A DNA stretch of 64,000 nt, from contig JAKUCV010003222.1 of assembly GCA_028386065.3 (NCBI GenBank), positions 216,711 to 280,710 on the forward strand. Reading direction: 5' to 3'. Positions 1 to 11,688 of the stretch are shown here, piece after piece. How positions within the stretch are numbered: the stretch's first letter is position 1; each line of letters opens with the position of its first letter. The notes under the pieces were generated by a model that ran no database searches, was not told where the DNA came from, and saw only the letters and a list, made by a program, of their open reading frames with translations. The translations under genes and the position numbers were made by a program. The DNA comes from Turnera subulata (Eukaryota > Streptophyta > Magnoliopsida > Malpighiales > Passifloraceae).

Positions 1-2539
1 CGGACTCTACTTTTCTTTTTCTTCCTCTTTTTTTTTTCTTTTCTCATCGTGGGGATAGTAGCCATAGGCACAGAATGCCGAGACCATGGAGTTTAGGCAA
101 GGTCCAGATCACTCAGGTTGGGTATATTCGGATGACTAATGGAGAGGTGAACTTTCAACCTTAATCGAGAACCATCTAGCTGAGCTATGTCTAATAGACT
201 ATTGGAGAGATATGCTTCATGACGACCGGATTCACAGTGAACCTTCATAAGAGAGGCGGGCTTGACTGATAATTTCAAGTTAAAAAAGAGAAGCCTTATG
301 ACTACAAAAGAGGCCCGAATACAGTCAACAGTGCAACATGTCTATGTGACAATGACTCCAATCTTCCCATTGAATCAATCTGGGAACCAAATATTTATAG
401 ACCGGGCCCGTTGCCGGATTACCTACGTTTCTGTGGACTTGGTGTTTGGCTTGAGATATTTGGTAGGGTTGATATTCGGTTCGAGATGTTTAAGATGATA
501 GATCTGATGGGAGAACACTTGTCTTCTTAACCATAATTTCTTCTCTTCTTCCCGGTTTCTGATGATGGATAGTGAATCAATACTTGGGCACCAAGGTCAT
601 CTCCTTTCCTCATTTTTCTCCCTCTTCTTCTCTCTTTTTTTTTTTTTTTGAGGAGGATGACATCTTCTTTAGGCAGGTTCAATTAGACATAATTAACTTG
701 GAGGCTAGATCTATTTTTGGGAAGCAACTTTTCTAGACAAGTGTTCTTGGTGGACGTGATGGGTGGATATGGTTTCTAGGTTAGATAGGTGTCAACATGG
801 GTATGTGTTTGAATGTGTTTAGGAATCAGCTGGGGTTGGTCGAATATGTGTTAGGTAAGGTCGAATTACATCCATAGAATTAGGACTTCGTAGTTCGTTT
901 TGTGGTCCCTTAGATTGATCCAATAGAATATCATGAAGCCATGCACAGTGCCACATATACACAAGAGATAAGGAAATCAAAGTTTTATTCCTTATATGAA
1001 AAATCAAAGTACAAACCATGACATTGTTGACTGTTGAAAAATAGGATCCAACTATCGCCTCTTTTGACTTAGCTTCTAGATTCTAAAGAGCAGCTATGCC
1101 GCCTCTCCCCATCCTCGGTCATCACTCTATCCATATTTCTGGTGCCTACATCTTCTCCCGACGGCATTGTCTCTACTTGATACCTCAGCTTTGCTTATCA
1201 ATCTGGCTTGTCAGCTTAGTCCCTTGGCTCAGCTTTGCATTCCGGTTTTCGGGCTCAGCTTGTCGACCCAGTTCATCAACTCAGCTTCTGGTTATGGTTC
1301 ATCAATTTGGCTCATCAGTTCGGCTCCTCGGCTTGGTTTGTCAACTAGATTCGCGAATGAAAATTGGGGCCTACATCTCCCTCCATGGGGCAACATCCTG
1401 ACTTGCTTCTCCTCTCACAAGAAAGCCTAACCAAGTCATCCCATCTCCCCTCTTCTGCCATAAACATTGGGGCTTACATCTCCTCTCACGAGAAGGCCCA
1501 AAGTTACCTCGGTGTCTTAAGTTGACGCTTCATCATTGCCTCTTCCTTCTTCCCACCTTTCGCCTTAAGATACTTCCACGATCCCCAATGTCTTCAATAT
1601 CTCCCTGTCTACTGGGATCATTGTCTTGTGATGTATCGATCATTCCTACTATCTTCATCATCTCCTTCCAACTAAGTCATTACCCACCCTTGGTGTCCTA
1701 GGGGTTCAATTCTAATGGTGAAGTTCATGGTCATCGGGAATCCTAAACTTAGGCTTTATCTTATTGGCAAAAATTCAAAAATACTTGGTGGGAAACATGA
1801 TGGAATACACTCGCAAAATACTTTTCCTATTTTTTTTTTAAACATTTCTTCCTTTTTCTTTCTTTGAAGACTCAGGCCAAAAAGATGAAGATTTGAAAAA
1901 GTGATACATCCTAGCTCGAATTTGTATTTTATGCCTTGGAAGACATGTGATGCAATGTCAGATGTATGCAAATGCAAATTTCCTAAGACAAGGTAGACCG
2001 ACTGAGCACAGATGTCAACCTGGGAAACAACACCAAAAATTTATCATCAGCTTAAACATGTTTACTAACTGCCCAGGGTTGCTTCACTAGACTAATCAGA
2101 TCCCACTACGCAATATTGCCCCCTGCGCAGAATTGGCACGACGGTCCCATATATATATTTTTCTACTATACACTTTCCTATATATTTTTTTTTGCGATTT
2201 TTTTGGTTTTTTGAAAGAAAAACACTCTATTTACACATACTCAAATTCACAACAATAATCACACAAAATATACGTACCACTTATTGATTCATCATGCATG
2301 AGATGCTCAGGGTCTGCGGCTGGTTGGGGGCTGAAAGACTGCCGCTAAGGAATAGTTTGGCCTACTCACATGTGATAAAGGATATCGCGTGAGGTCGGGG
2401 GTCCAATAATCCCTAACATTGCTTAAGCAGCGAGAAACCAGTTCACACAAGCCACTACCGCTTAAGGAAAGCATTGTAGCGGACATGGAACCCCTGGCCC
2501 TCTTACGGTAAAGGCTTCACAACATTTATCATGAATGCA
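1..2539. other. Intergenic stretch, no gene recognised
   Basis: No reading frame here resembles a known protein and codon structure is absent. The stretch holds pyrimidine-rich runs (near 10-50, 620-650, 1830-1860 and 2160-2200). Between about 1170 and 1350 a loose CTCAGCTT/CTCGGCTT word recurs, probably a decayed minisatellite. Two similar phrases about gggGCYTACATCTCC occur near 1368 and 1471, which suggests an old transposon remnant, but I cannot name a family. Confidence 0.5.
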
Positions 2540-3430
2540 GGGCACTTATGATGACACATGAAAGGCATACAAGATGCAATAATTGCACAAAGTTTCTTGA
2601 ACCCTTAAAGTCCCCAGTAGAGTCGCCAGCAGTGAATACCCGACCCAAATTCACTTGGGCCTATTCACCTTTCCTTTACACCTTCCTCACAACCGTCATC
2701 CAACGTCTTTGGAGTCGCTACCCAAATTTTACTAAGGGACAAAAACTTGGGAAAAACCCTTCATGTGACTCCATTTAGGCAACTGATTAGCGAACCGAAG
2801 ATGCTGGACCCGGGGATTCGTCATGGATGGGAAGGTGTTAGGCACCCATCCATGTTGAGGCGAAACTTTGTGTAATTAGAGGACCTTGTATGCCTTGTAC
2901 AAGTGTGCAAGTGTGAGCACCAAAACACATAATAACTGAATATTAAAAAGAAAGGGGAGAAGAAGAAGATTGGGCTTGAGTTTCCACCACTAGAAACCAC
3001 CTACGTACCCCGGCGACCGGGTTCAAAGCCAACGTAGTTCTTGACATGGCATCACAACAATCACATCATCACCAACATCAACATCTCAACAATAATTGGT
3101 CAGACAAAAAGGGATTAGGATTACCTCTTGTAGCCCTCCTCTAGCTCCTTGGTTTGGTTGTGCCTCCCACACATTTTCTTCCCACTCCTCAAGTCAATCT
3201 TGGATTTCTTCTTGGTTTTCCCCTCTTGCTGCCTTCAATGGATGATGCTACCCACGAAATTCTACCAGAGTTTTGCCTATAGAACTATTTCTTAAGCTTG
3301 GAGAGATAGAGTTTCTCCAAGCTTCTAAGCTTTATGAAGAGTGTTTGTGTAATAGAATCTGTGTCCTCTGAAATGTGAGAAGGGGGTCCTATTTATAGTA
3401 TTCTGGTTAACCTAGGGGCGTGGACCAACT
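2540..3430 (+). repeat. Possible Ty3 (Tat/Ogre-like) LTR remnant
   Basis: Non-coding sequence whose wording resembles LTRs of large plant Ty3 elements: a GAGTCGCCAG phrase near 2620, a GGGAAGGTGTTAGGCACCC phrase near 2829, a CCCCGGCGACCGGGTTC phrase near 3008 and a TATTTATAG TATA-like box near 3392. The match is from memory of such LTRs, not from an alignment. No second copy, PBS or TSD is visible, so it would be a solo or truncated LTR. Confidence 0.35.
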
Positions 3431-4199
3431 TAATGATCAAGGTAATGGCCAAAAATCTTGGCCAAAACCGAGTAGAATCAGATTTATGGGCGAAAATCGG
3501 GGAGAAAACGCGTTTATGGGTGTGGATGACCGCCATGGCCAGCGCTCATCCTATGGATGACCGCCCGGCCCGGCAGTCATCCCGAAATGACCGTCCGTGC
3601 CTACACGTTTCACCCGTTTTTTCCTTTTTCGGTCCCAATTCTCCCCTAATTCCTACCTGATTGATCCTACCGCGTAATTAACCCCTAGATTGCTCAGAAT
3701 CCTCTGCTTTCTTGATTACTACTTCCCCTAATCATCTCCTAATTGACTAATTACGCATTGATTCCTCATTTTAAGCCAAAATCATACCAAAATCATTCTT
3801 GCTATTAAGGAATGATTTGACTCTGATTTTCCACGAAAATCAGAGCTAAATTTGTCTGCAAGCAAGGTGTTAATGGGCTGTGCAACTCTGAAGATAAGTC
3901 CACACCTTATTAAATTAGACCCTTACATTTATCTTCAACCCAAAAATAAATATAATTGGGTTCAATAAATAAACAAGCCCAAATTTAATGATATAAAATA
4001 CATTTTAGTAATTGAGTCCTTAACATATCCTACAATTAGATCTCATTAATCCTAGGCATATAAAAGTCTTAATTATTATAACGTATAAATTCTATTAAAA
4101 TTAAACCCCATCCATGCTTCAACCCAAGACTAACTCATCAATCTTATGATTCAAACATGTCTGGAGTCTAATCTCAATAGAATCTTCATGGGTCAAATT
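3431..4199. other. Intergenic, no gene recognised
   Basis: A GC-richer patch (about 3520-3620) is followed by AT-rich DNA. I see no coding pattern, RNA gene or clear repeat. The right part may include the decayed 3' end of the minus-strand copia element that starts at about 4200. Confidence 0.4.
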
Positions 4200-4209
4200 T
4201 GGGTGTTCA

Positions 4210-5010
4210 CACACACTGAATTCACAGCAAATGATATATCTGGCCGTGTAAAGGTCAAATGTTGTAAAGCACCAACTATTGTCCGATAAATCTTTTGTCT
4301 CGGATCAGATAGAGAAGTACCTTGGCCAATGGACAGTACCTATTTCGGTTGCATAGGAGTGACAACCAGTTTGCAAGCAGAAAAACCAGCTTTGTCAAAA
4401 ATAGACTGCAGGTACTTGTGTTGATACAACAATAGCCCATTTGAAACCTGCGCAACCTGGATACCAAGGAAATAATGAAGAACACCCAAATCAGCCATTC
4501 GAAACTCTTGCTTCAACATGCCAAGTAATCACCGAAGAAGCAGACCAGTAGAGGCCGTCAGGACGATGTCGTCCACATATAAAAGAAGGAAAGCCACACC
4601 TTGAGCAGAACCATAAATAAAAAGAGAGGCATCTGATCGGCTTGCAACAGAACCTTTAGAACATAGAAAAATAGCAAAACGATAATACAAAGCTCGAGGT
4701 GCTTGCTTCAAACCGTACAAGTCACGTACGCAGCTTACAAACATAATGAGGATGACCCGGGTCCTCAAAACCCGGTGGTTGGCACAAGTAAACAGTCTCT
4801 CTGAGATAACCATTTGGAAACACAATTTTAACATCCAGTTGCCAGAGAGCCTAACCATTAGAGATAGCAAGAGTGAGAACCATCCGGATTGTTGCTGGTT
4901 TGACAACCAGACTGTAGGTTTCTTCATAATCCTCGCCAGGCTTTTGACCAAAACCCTGTGCGACCAAGTGTGCCTTGTACCTCTCCAAAGAACCATCAGA
5001 TTTAAACTTC
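4210..5010 (-). pseudogene. Copia reverse transcriptase (degenerate)
   Basis: This is the RVT_2-type polymerase that copies element RNA into DNA in the virus-like particle. On the minus strand, 4529-4996 encodes DLYGLKQAPRALYYRF followed by FLLLYVDDIVLTAS, where YVDD is the catalytic box. The downstream connection domain continues in other frames (a LHYFLGIQVAQVSNG-like stretch near 4420-4500, then IVGALQHLTFTRPDISFAVN near 4220-4290). Frameshifts separate these blocks, so no functional enzyme is expected. RNase H is not seen beyond 4200. Confidence 0.8.
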
Positions 5011-5015
5011 TTCCG

Positions 5016-5648
5016 CTAGATCATTGATTCAATGATATTAACACCCACAGGAGACGGTGGAATAAGAGCCCAGGTGTTGATTGTTTGAAGTGCCTGAAAC
5101 TCTTCGTTCATAGCATCGCACCACCGTTTATCCTTTGAAGCCTGAAGATAAGAGGTAGGTTCGGTATTTGTGGTTTCAGTGTTTAGGTTTATACATTGGA
5201 CAAGTTTGCGTGTACCATCTCTATTGCGGGTAGTCACAGGATGAGTAGGAACCAACGGTGGTGAGGGAGAAGATGAAATAGGAGAAGAGGTAGAAACAAG
5301 AGAGGAAGGGTAAACAAGAGGTAGGGTAGGATCGCGAAGTGAAGAAGCAGGTTGTAACCCGGAAGGAGAAGAAGATTGTTGTGGAGAAGAGGGAACAATA
5401 GACGAAGGGAAAGAAGGAGAAGAACCCGAGGGTACTAAACTAGAAGAAGGAAGAACAAAAGTTGATGACGACGAAACCTGTGCAACTGGGAGTTTTAAAA
5501 CATTGGCCGAGTCAAAGTCCATATGAGATTGAGGTAAGGATGAAGTAATAGTAGGTGAAGATAAGGAAGACTGAGAAAAGGGAAAAGAGGTTTCAATAAA
5601 GGTTACGTTACGCGAGATAACAATCTTTTTCGTAGGGATTTGTATCAA
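5016..5648 (-). pseudogene. Copia integrase tail / linker to RT
   Basis: An open frame of 210 codons encodes a Ser/Pro-rich linker followed by the conserved N-terminal approach to the RT domain (WCDAMNEEFQALQTINTWAL). In copia polyproteins this lies between the integrase C-terminus and RT and has low sequence conservation. The frame is open but is disconnected from the RT block by stops and frame changes at about 5016. Confidence 0.7.
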
Positions 5649-6660
5649 CGAAAACCCTTGTGATGATTAGAGGCTCCTAGAAAAACATGTAGTGTTGCCC
5701 TAGGTAAAACTTTATGGGCTGAAGGCAACATATTATGGGGATAACATGCGCACCCAAAAATATGAAATTGATCCATAGTAAGACTGACACCATGAAGTAT
5801 TTGATAAGGAAAAAACCTATCTAAAGTACTATAAGGAAGTCGATTCTGGACAAAACAAACATAATTAAGGGCTTCAACCCAGAAAGTTAACGGTAAGCTT
5901 GCATGATAAAGAGTAGAGAAAATAGCATTCAACAATGTCTGATGCATCCGTTCAGCCATGCCATTTTGTTGATGGCTATAAGGAATAGAAATATGCCAAA
6001 GAATGCCATTGGTACACAAGTATGCATCAAACCCGTTGCTACTAAATTCGCCTCCCATCACTTTGTAAAAAACATATCGGAAGAGAAAACTGAGTTTTAG
6101 CCTCTGCATGAAAATGCTTGAATTTAACAAAAACATCACTTTTATTCCTTAACGGATAAATCCAACAAAACCAAAAAAATTTGTTCGGAAAAAGTACATA
6201 ATAACGAAACCCACTGAAAGAAACAATCAATGGTGTCCAAACATCAGAGTGCACAATATGAAATAAACCCAAGCAACATTCTGTTGAACCTGAATATGGA
6301 AGAAAAGTGTGTTTTCCCAGTTGACAAGAATGACAAAAAGAAACATCCGGAAATGACGACACAAGAGACGGGTTGTGCTTGTAAAATTGCCGAAGAACTG
6401 GTAAGCCGGGATGACACAAACGATCATGCCACAAGGAAGAAGATGCACGAACACTAGCAAGAGCAACAAAGGAAGACAAAACTAGGGCAACAAAAATGCG
6501 AACAAAATATAGAGGGCCAAAATCACTGCAACGAATCTGTTGGTGGTGAAAATGCTGACCCCTCACAACAAAACCAATAGAATCAAAAACAACAAAACAA
6601 TCATTATCTAAAACAAAACGTTTAATAGAGATCAAACTTTTGGTAAGAGCAGGAATGACA
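5645..6660 (-). pseudogene. Copia GAG-pre-integrase and integrase core (degenerate)
   Basis: Integrase joins element DNA to the chromosome. Two overlapping minus-strand frames carry it. 6042-6635 has the zinc-binding N-terminal region (LWHDRLCHPGLPVL, then CHSCQLGKH) and the first catalytic region (HIVHSDVW). 5645-6139 carries the later core (HISIPYSHQQNGMAERMHQT, including the catalytic Glu, then FWVEALNYVCFVQNRLP). A frameshift lies in the overlap, and the second Asp region is damaged (usual DNGGEF replaced by MGGEF). Confidence 0.8.
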
Positions 6661-6674
6661 AGAACATCAAGTAA

Positions 6675-7700
6675 CTAAAAACAGAAAGAACCAATCAAGA
6701 ACACTTTGTGACCAATATGTGTGATGGAAAGAAACAAACCATCACCCACCTGCACCGAATGGGTGCTAGTGTATTCAAAGTTCGAATCAAGGTTGGAGGA
6801 AGTATTTGTCATATGACTTGTCGCCCCTGTATCAGCATACCAAGGCGAACCAGAAGAAGGAAGTTGTGTCATGCATCCCTGCATAAGGCTGTGCAGGTGC
6901 ATGTTGTGGACAGTGCTTGGGGGTGTGCTGATAACCATCGCACAGTTGACAGCGCTCCGGAGCTGGTCCAAACAAAGATGAGGACGATTGTGAAGGAAAA
7001 GAAGGACGTGGAGGATTGGAAGGACGGGGTGCATAATTGGGGTTGATAGGAGGGCGAGGGGAATAGGGACGAGGCGCATATTGGTTATTGTAACAACCAC
7101 CATGTTTGTTTGGAAAACAACCACGCTGACCATGCCCTTGATTGGAAGTAAATAAATCTTGAGAAGTATCAATAGTAACATCAGAAGAACAATTTTTACT
7201 AAGACGAGATTCATGGGCCAACAAAGTAGAGCGAAGTTCTAATAAGATGGTAAAGAATTTTTAAAAGTCATCATTGTTACAAAATCATAATATTCAGAGG
7301 GAAGACCATCCAGAATTCGTAAAACAACATCATCCTCATTTAGACCTCGGTCTATAGATTCAAGATTATCAACAATGCTACGAACGGATTAAAGATAGTC
7401 AGATACAGTTTTAATGCTTTTCTTAGACTTAACAAAAGCCGACCTATACTCCATGTAACGAGCATGGACAAAATCATGAAAAAGGGTTTCGACTGCTATC
7501 CATACCTCTCGCGGTTTGAAAAAGACTGGGCCGAACAATGTGTGGAAGAATGTCAGGACTTATTGTAGCATAGATCCAACAAACTATGGTACAGTCAATT
7601 CGATTTCACTGAGAATAAGTAGGGTTTGACTCAGGTGGAGCATTGGGAGTAGAGGCTAGGATAAAAGCCAGAGGTTATGCACTAAATCTGTCGACATGAC
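6675..7700 (-). pseudogene. Copia gag and protease (degenerate)
   Basis: Gag packages the element RNA and protease cuts the polyprotein. The minus-strand frame 6832-7224 contains a CX2CX4HX4C zinc knuckle (CQLCDGYQHTPKHC). The frame 6675-7214 ends with a retropepsin active site (WYADTGATSHMT). Remnants of the gag N-terminal half continue to about 7700 in broken frames. Stops and frameshifts make it non-functional. Confidence 0.75.
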
Positions 7701-7970
7701 CAGTGACCTGATGTGATTGAAAAACATTATAGAGAAGACTCTGCCACACAAGAAAATTAGAGAAATCCAGAGTAGTGGGAACATAATTCCTAATATTATT
7801 AACACTAAGAACCTAATGAACTATGGAAGACAAAGAGGTAGACATAGTGGAGGTGTAAAAGGAAGAAGTAGTAGACAAACTGGTAGAATTATTAATTGTG
7901 GGACTAGAAGACATAATGAAAAAGATAGTGTTTTAGGGTGAAAACATTCTGTCAAACTTCAAAGGAAAGA

Positions 7971-7983
7971 GGCTCCGCTACCA
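7971..7983 (-). other. Primer binding site of copia-1
   Basis: On the minus strand this reads TGGTAGCGGAGCC, directly after a sequence ending in TTCA. It differs at two bases from the usual plant copia PBS TGGTATCAGAGCC (complementary to the initiator tRNA-Met 3' end). Its position directly 3' of an LTR-like CA end and 5' of gag supports the call. Confidence 0.65.
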
Positions 7984-8160
7984 TGAACAAAAGGTATTCA
8001 GGATATTCATTGTGCAGTACCTGATCCTGTTATATATTAGTTGATAAACTTTATACACATGATAAGATATACATGTATGTGTTATAGTATAAGTCAAATA
8101 TCATCTACACTAACCACTCTAAGGAATCATTATCTAGTATCATTATTTATATTCGTATCA
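7984..8160 (-). repeat. Probable 5' LTR of copia-1
   Basis: The AT-rich block between the PBS and the next element's gag reads, on the minus strand, from TGATACGAAT to TTTTGTTCA, so it has TG...CA ends. At about 177 bp it is short for an LTR and may be truncated. No second copy is present in the window, so the outer boundary is a guess. Confidence 0.35.
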
Positions 8161-9022
8161 CTACAGAGGACTCTGACTCTGTTGCTTATGCACTCCTACA
8201 TATGAACGTTGGGGGCACTATTTGGCAGTGTGACACAGCTGACATTGAATAAGAGAAAGATCCAAATATAGCTGAAGGAGAACGTGGCAGTCGTGGAATC
8301 TATGATGAGGAACAAGGTCGTTGAGAAAGTTGAGAACCAGTGGAAGTAGAACGAGGAACAAAGTTCTATGGAGGACGCAAAGAAGACGCAGACTGTGAAG
8401 AGTTCCATGAAGGCGACGAAGGAGGAGAAGAATAAGAACCACGGCCTCCATGTCCACGAGACTATGTGAAAAGAGCCTGGGAAGAGTCGGAAGCAACTTC
8501 AGAGGAGGAAGAGGCACATTTAGATTTCTAAGATTCTTGAGCTAACAAAATCCATCGCAACTCAAAGAAGGAAGGGAGAGGAGATTTAGAAGTCAAAAGA
8601 GTAATGATCATCAGGAAGACCATCCAAAATTTCCATGATAATATCATTTTCACTTAATTGACATCCAATAGACTCTAAACTATCAGCAATGCTGCGAATG
8701 TAATGAAGATAACCACTCATAGACTCGGACCCCTTTTTTTAGAATTAATAAAGGCCGAAAGATATTCCATATATCGGGCTTGAACATTATCATGAAAGAG
8801 TTGTTCAATTGTTAACCATACCTCTCGCGCATTGGGAATAGATCATGGACGAACAATATGATTCAAGATAACTGGACTTACAGTGACATAAATCCATGTC
8901 ACAAGTGTATTGTCGATTTGATTACATTGGGTAAAGAGGGGATTAGTTTTTGGTAGTGCATCAAGAATGGTCGAAGGAAGGAAAGCATCCGACAACACAC
9001 TAGTTCCATCGATGTGGTCCAA
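8161..9022 (-). pseudogene. Copia gag fragment (copia-2), outer element of the nest
   Basis: Minus-strand gag remnants of a second copia element. 8843-9022 has the N-terminal gag region (LDHIDGTSVLSD, then LVTWIYVTVSPVILNHIV). About 8600-8700 encodes the LESIGCQLSEND-type middle part. 8218-8300 ends in a half zinc knuckle (QCQLCHTAK). The N-terminus is cut at 9022 by the plus-strand copia, and its leader and PBS reappear near 23282. It is broken by stops and frameshifts. Confidence 0.65.
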
Positions 9023-10536
9023 AGTTAGTGTAATGCCCAAAAGCCAATCATTGGATGATTATATAGTCATGTATATTTATTAAGGTTTTATTCCAATAAA
9101 TATGTTTATCAGTGATAAACACTTGCACATATTTATAACCTAAGAATATTTTATATTCTTGAATTGTCCCTAGTTGATTATTATTATGGATGGGTTGTAA
9201 TATTAAATTAAGACTAGCGTATGTTGAGAATTATATGAGATATGAATTCTACATACGGGTACAAGTTAGAGAACTTGTGGTCTGGACTGGCCCGACATAA
9301 GAACACTACATGGACTGTTATATATGTTGTCATTAGTGGTTCTTATATGTATTATCCTTAGACCTGAGATCATCAAGGTTTCCAACATGTGAGTCGTATA
9401 CTTTGATATTACTCTTAGTTACCCGTAACTGAGTAAACCTTAGAGTAATTGTTGGGTATATGATGTAATGTGTAGTGGGTTTTGTATGATCAAGATGGAT
9501 TTCGTCCAACCCATATAACGGGTATCTTATCAGTTGGGCCTCTTGATAGAGTTGAACTATAAATGCATGGCCATGTTCAGATTAAGTGATATGGGCATAT
9601 CATTTGTATCTGTTTTACACAGTTCACTCGGGGATCAAGAAAACTTAGACTAAACATATACGAGAATGACATATTCCATGTCTCATGTTTGATCTTGATA
9701 TAATGAGACGAAAGGATAATGACATTTTACCGAGGCATAATGAATCAGTACTGATCTGGTCACTTGGGTAACAATGATGTATTGCTAAACACCGCTCATT
9801 GTTTATAATTATAAATGAGAGTTTATAATTATTGCCAACGTGATTAGTGCCTACAGGGTCACACACTTAGAACTGTTGATTCGAGCCAGTGGTTAGACCA
9901 TGGTTGGACCGAGTCGTTTGGGTTGGTTCCGTTCAATAGTTACCAGAATTATTGAACCTGAATTATTATCCAAAAGGCTTGAAAAGATGTGTTGTTTTAT
10001 ATATATGTTGATATATATAATTGAGTTAGTGGAGACATGATCATGTTGATGATTGTGACTAAAGTATAAATAATGAAAAACACAATTATACATGATAAGA
10101 CGTATGTATGATTGGTTGGCCATTTTCTATATTAACTAACGTGTAAACATATATATGATATATGTAAGAGTGTGAAGTATGAGCAGAATAGAGTAGAGCT
10201 CAACACACAAGCACATACAGAAAAGTTGTGAGAAAAACACTCTAGGCTCTTTTGCTCTCGGAATTCTGCAGCTAGCACTGCGGCTCGAGAGTGCTCGGGT
10301 TAGTGATTGTGTGACGGTTGATAGCAGTCATCGACGGTTCGTGTGGATACCATAGAGGAGTCGGATTTCTGTCCAGTTCTTGCTGATTCGTATCATTAGT
10401 TGAGTGAAAGATCTCGACCAAACCAGGTACGAAAATTTTGTTATTCGGTTTACCCTGTTTCACATGGATTCTCCATTAGTTCCGGGTTTTTCTGCTGCGC
10501 ATTTTGTTTCTTTGTTTGCATAACCGGTTACTTACA
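9023..10536 (+). repeat. 5' LTR of copia-3
   Basis: The first about 50 bases (GTTAGTGTAATGC..., through ATTGGATGATTATATAGTCATG) match the 3' LTR start at 23209. The 3' copy begins TGTTAG, while here the first T is A. The right end is CTTACA immediately before the PBS, giving TG...CA ends and a length near 1.5 kb. A TATAAAT box lies at 9558-9564. Confidence 0.75.
9558..9564 (+). promoter_or_regulatory. TATA box in the copia-3 LTR
   Basis: TATAAAT sits about a third of the way into the LTR in the element's orientation, the usual place for the U3 promoter that drives the genomic RNA. Confidence 0.45.
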
Positions 10537-10537
10537 G

Positions 10538-10550
10538 TGGTAGCAAAGCC
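10538..10550 (+). other. Primer binding site of copia-3
   Basis: TGGTAGCAAAGCC follows the LTR end CTTACA after one spacer base. It resembles the tRNA-Met-type copia PBS TGGTATCAGAGCC with two mismatches. Confidence 0.7.
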
Positions 10551-10834
10551 TCTTGTGAAATACTAAACCGAATAAGTTGTTTATATGTATGATATGCTAT
10601 ATGTGATGAGGCTTGATCATGATTGTATAAGCAACACAATTTGATCATAGTTTATTATGCATCTGTTGTATTTATGTTTAAACTAGATCACAATGATTCT
10701 CATATATGTGATATGTTGAAGTCGGATCCATCAAAGGTGTTTGACAGCAAGTTCTTGATTGGTATATGATATCAATCAAAGTGTGTTTTCGGCAGGAAGT
10801 CGAATGAGTTCGATAAGGTTGATCGAATGGTGTA

Positions 10835-11369
10835 AACATCGATGTTCTCTTTGGTCGATAATCCGCTGAGGGGTTCAAACATTGATGTTCAAGGTCAAAA
10901 CATCGATGTTTAAGATGCAAACATCGATGTTCTGAACATTCGGCCAATTATTTGGAGTTCTAGAAACTTTAAACATCGATGCTTAAGGGTTAAACATCGA
11001 TGTTCTGGACTCTAAAAACTTCAAGCATCGATGTTATGGAATTCTGAAACTCCAAACAACAATGTTCATGACCAAACATCGATGTTCTGAGATTCTGCCA
11101 ACTTACTTGAAGTTTCAGAATTCTCAAACATCAATGTTCTAAGGTCAAACATCGATGCTCATGACCAAACATCGATGTTCTGAGATTCTACCAACTTACT
11201 TGAAGTCCCAGAATTCTCAAACATCGATGTTTTAGGGGTAAACATCGATGTTCTGAAATTCTGCCAAATAGTTTGGAGTTCCAGATCCTCAAAACATCGA
11301 TGTTCTGAGTCAAACATCGATGTTCTTGTTTTGCCGATTGTCGGCCGCGTAGTCAAAACATCGATGTTG
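10835..11369 (+). repeat. Array of AACATCGATGTT palindromes in the copia-3 leader
   Basis: Seventeen copies of the 12-bp palindrome AACATCGATGTT or one- to three-base variants start near 10835, 10878, 10899, 10920, 10972, 10993, 11023, 11056, 11075, 11127, 11148, 11168, 11220, 11240, 11293, 11313 and 11357. Common spacings are 20-21 and 52-53 bp, so much of the array behaves as a decayed tandem repeat with a period of about 73 bp. It lies between the PBS and gag and is non-coding. Confidence 0.85.
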
Positions 11370-11449
11370 ACACGTATATTGCATATGATGCATAGTTATT
11401 GTATATGTGATATATAATATGTTAATTACATGCATGTTATGTGTGAAAT

Positions 11450-11640
11450 GAGCACTCATCTTTGCTTAGATCGACACTTGATAGGTTTGCCAAAGCAAAG
11501 TGCCAATATTTATCCTAGCAAGATGCTAAATATTAAGTTCCTCATGTGTTGCCTTCCACTGATAAGCACTCACCTATGCTTAGATCAACACTTGGTGGGT
11601 TTGCCAAAGCAAAGTGTCAATGTTTATCATAGCAAGGGGC
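11450..11640 (+). repeat. Tandem duplication of about 114 bp in the copia-3 leader
   Basis: A unit beginning AGCACTCATCTTTGCTTAG (11451) recurs from 11565 (AGCACTCACCTATGCTTAG), each followed by a CACTTGRTRGGTTTGCCAAAG phrase and a TAGCAAG end. The copies differ by scattered substitutions. It belongs to the leader, just left of the inserted Athila-like element. Confidence 0.75.
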
Positions 11641-11688
11641 GATGGGATAATTGTAATATCCAAATTGCTTATCGTGGGTTGAACTTAA

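Larger units (their letters stand above)
4200..8160 (-). mobile_element. Decayed Ty1/copia retrotransposon (copia-1)
   Basis: Read on the minus strand the order is LTR (8160-7984), PBS (7983-7971), gag, protease, integrase and reverse transcriptase, which is the copia order (integrase before RT). The reading frame is broken many times. RNase H and the 3' LTR are not recognisable, so the element is truncated near 4200. Its 5' LTR seems to abut the gag/protease end of another minus-strand copia at about 8161, so it may have inserted into that element. Confidence 0.8.

Noticed and set aside
10678..11356. Minus-strand frames with repeated RTSMF / EHRCF words
   Set aside because: They are produced by the AACATCGATGTT palindrome array read in frame, not by a repeat protein.
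10835..11369. CRISPR-like reading of the regular palindrome array
   Set aside because: This is a plant nuclear transposon leader. Repeats are 12 bp, spacers are related to each other and no cas-like gene exists.
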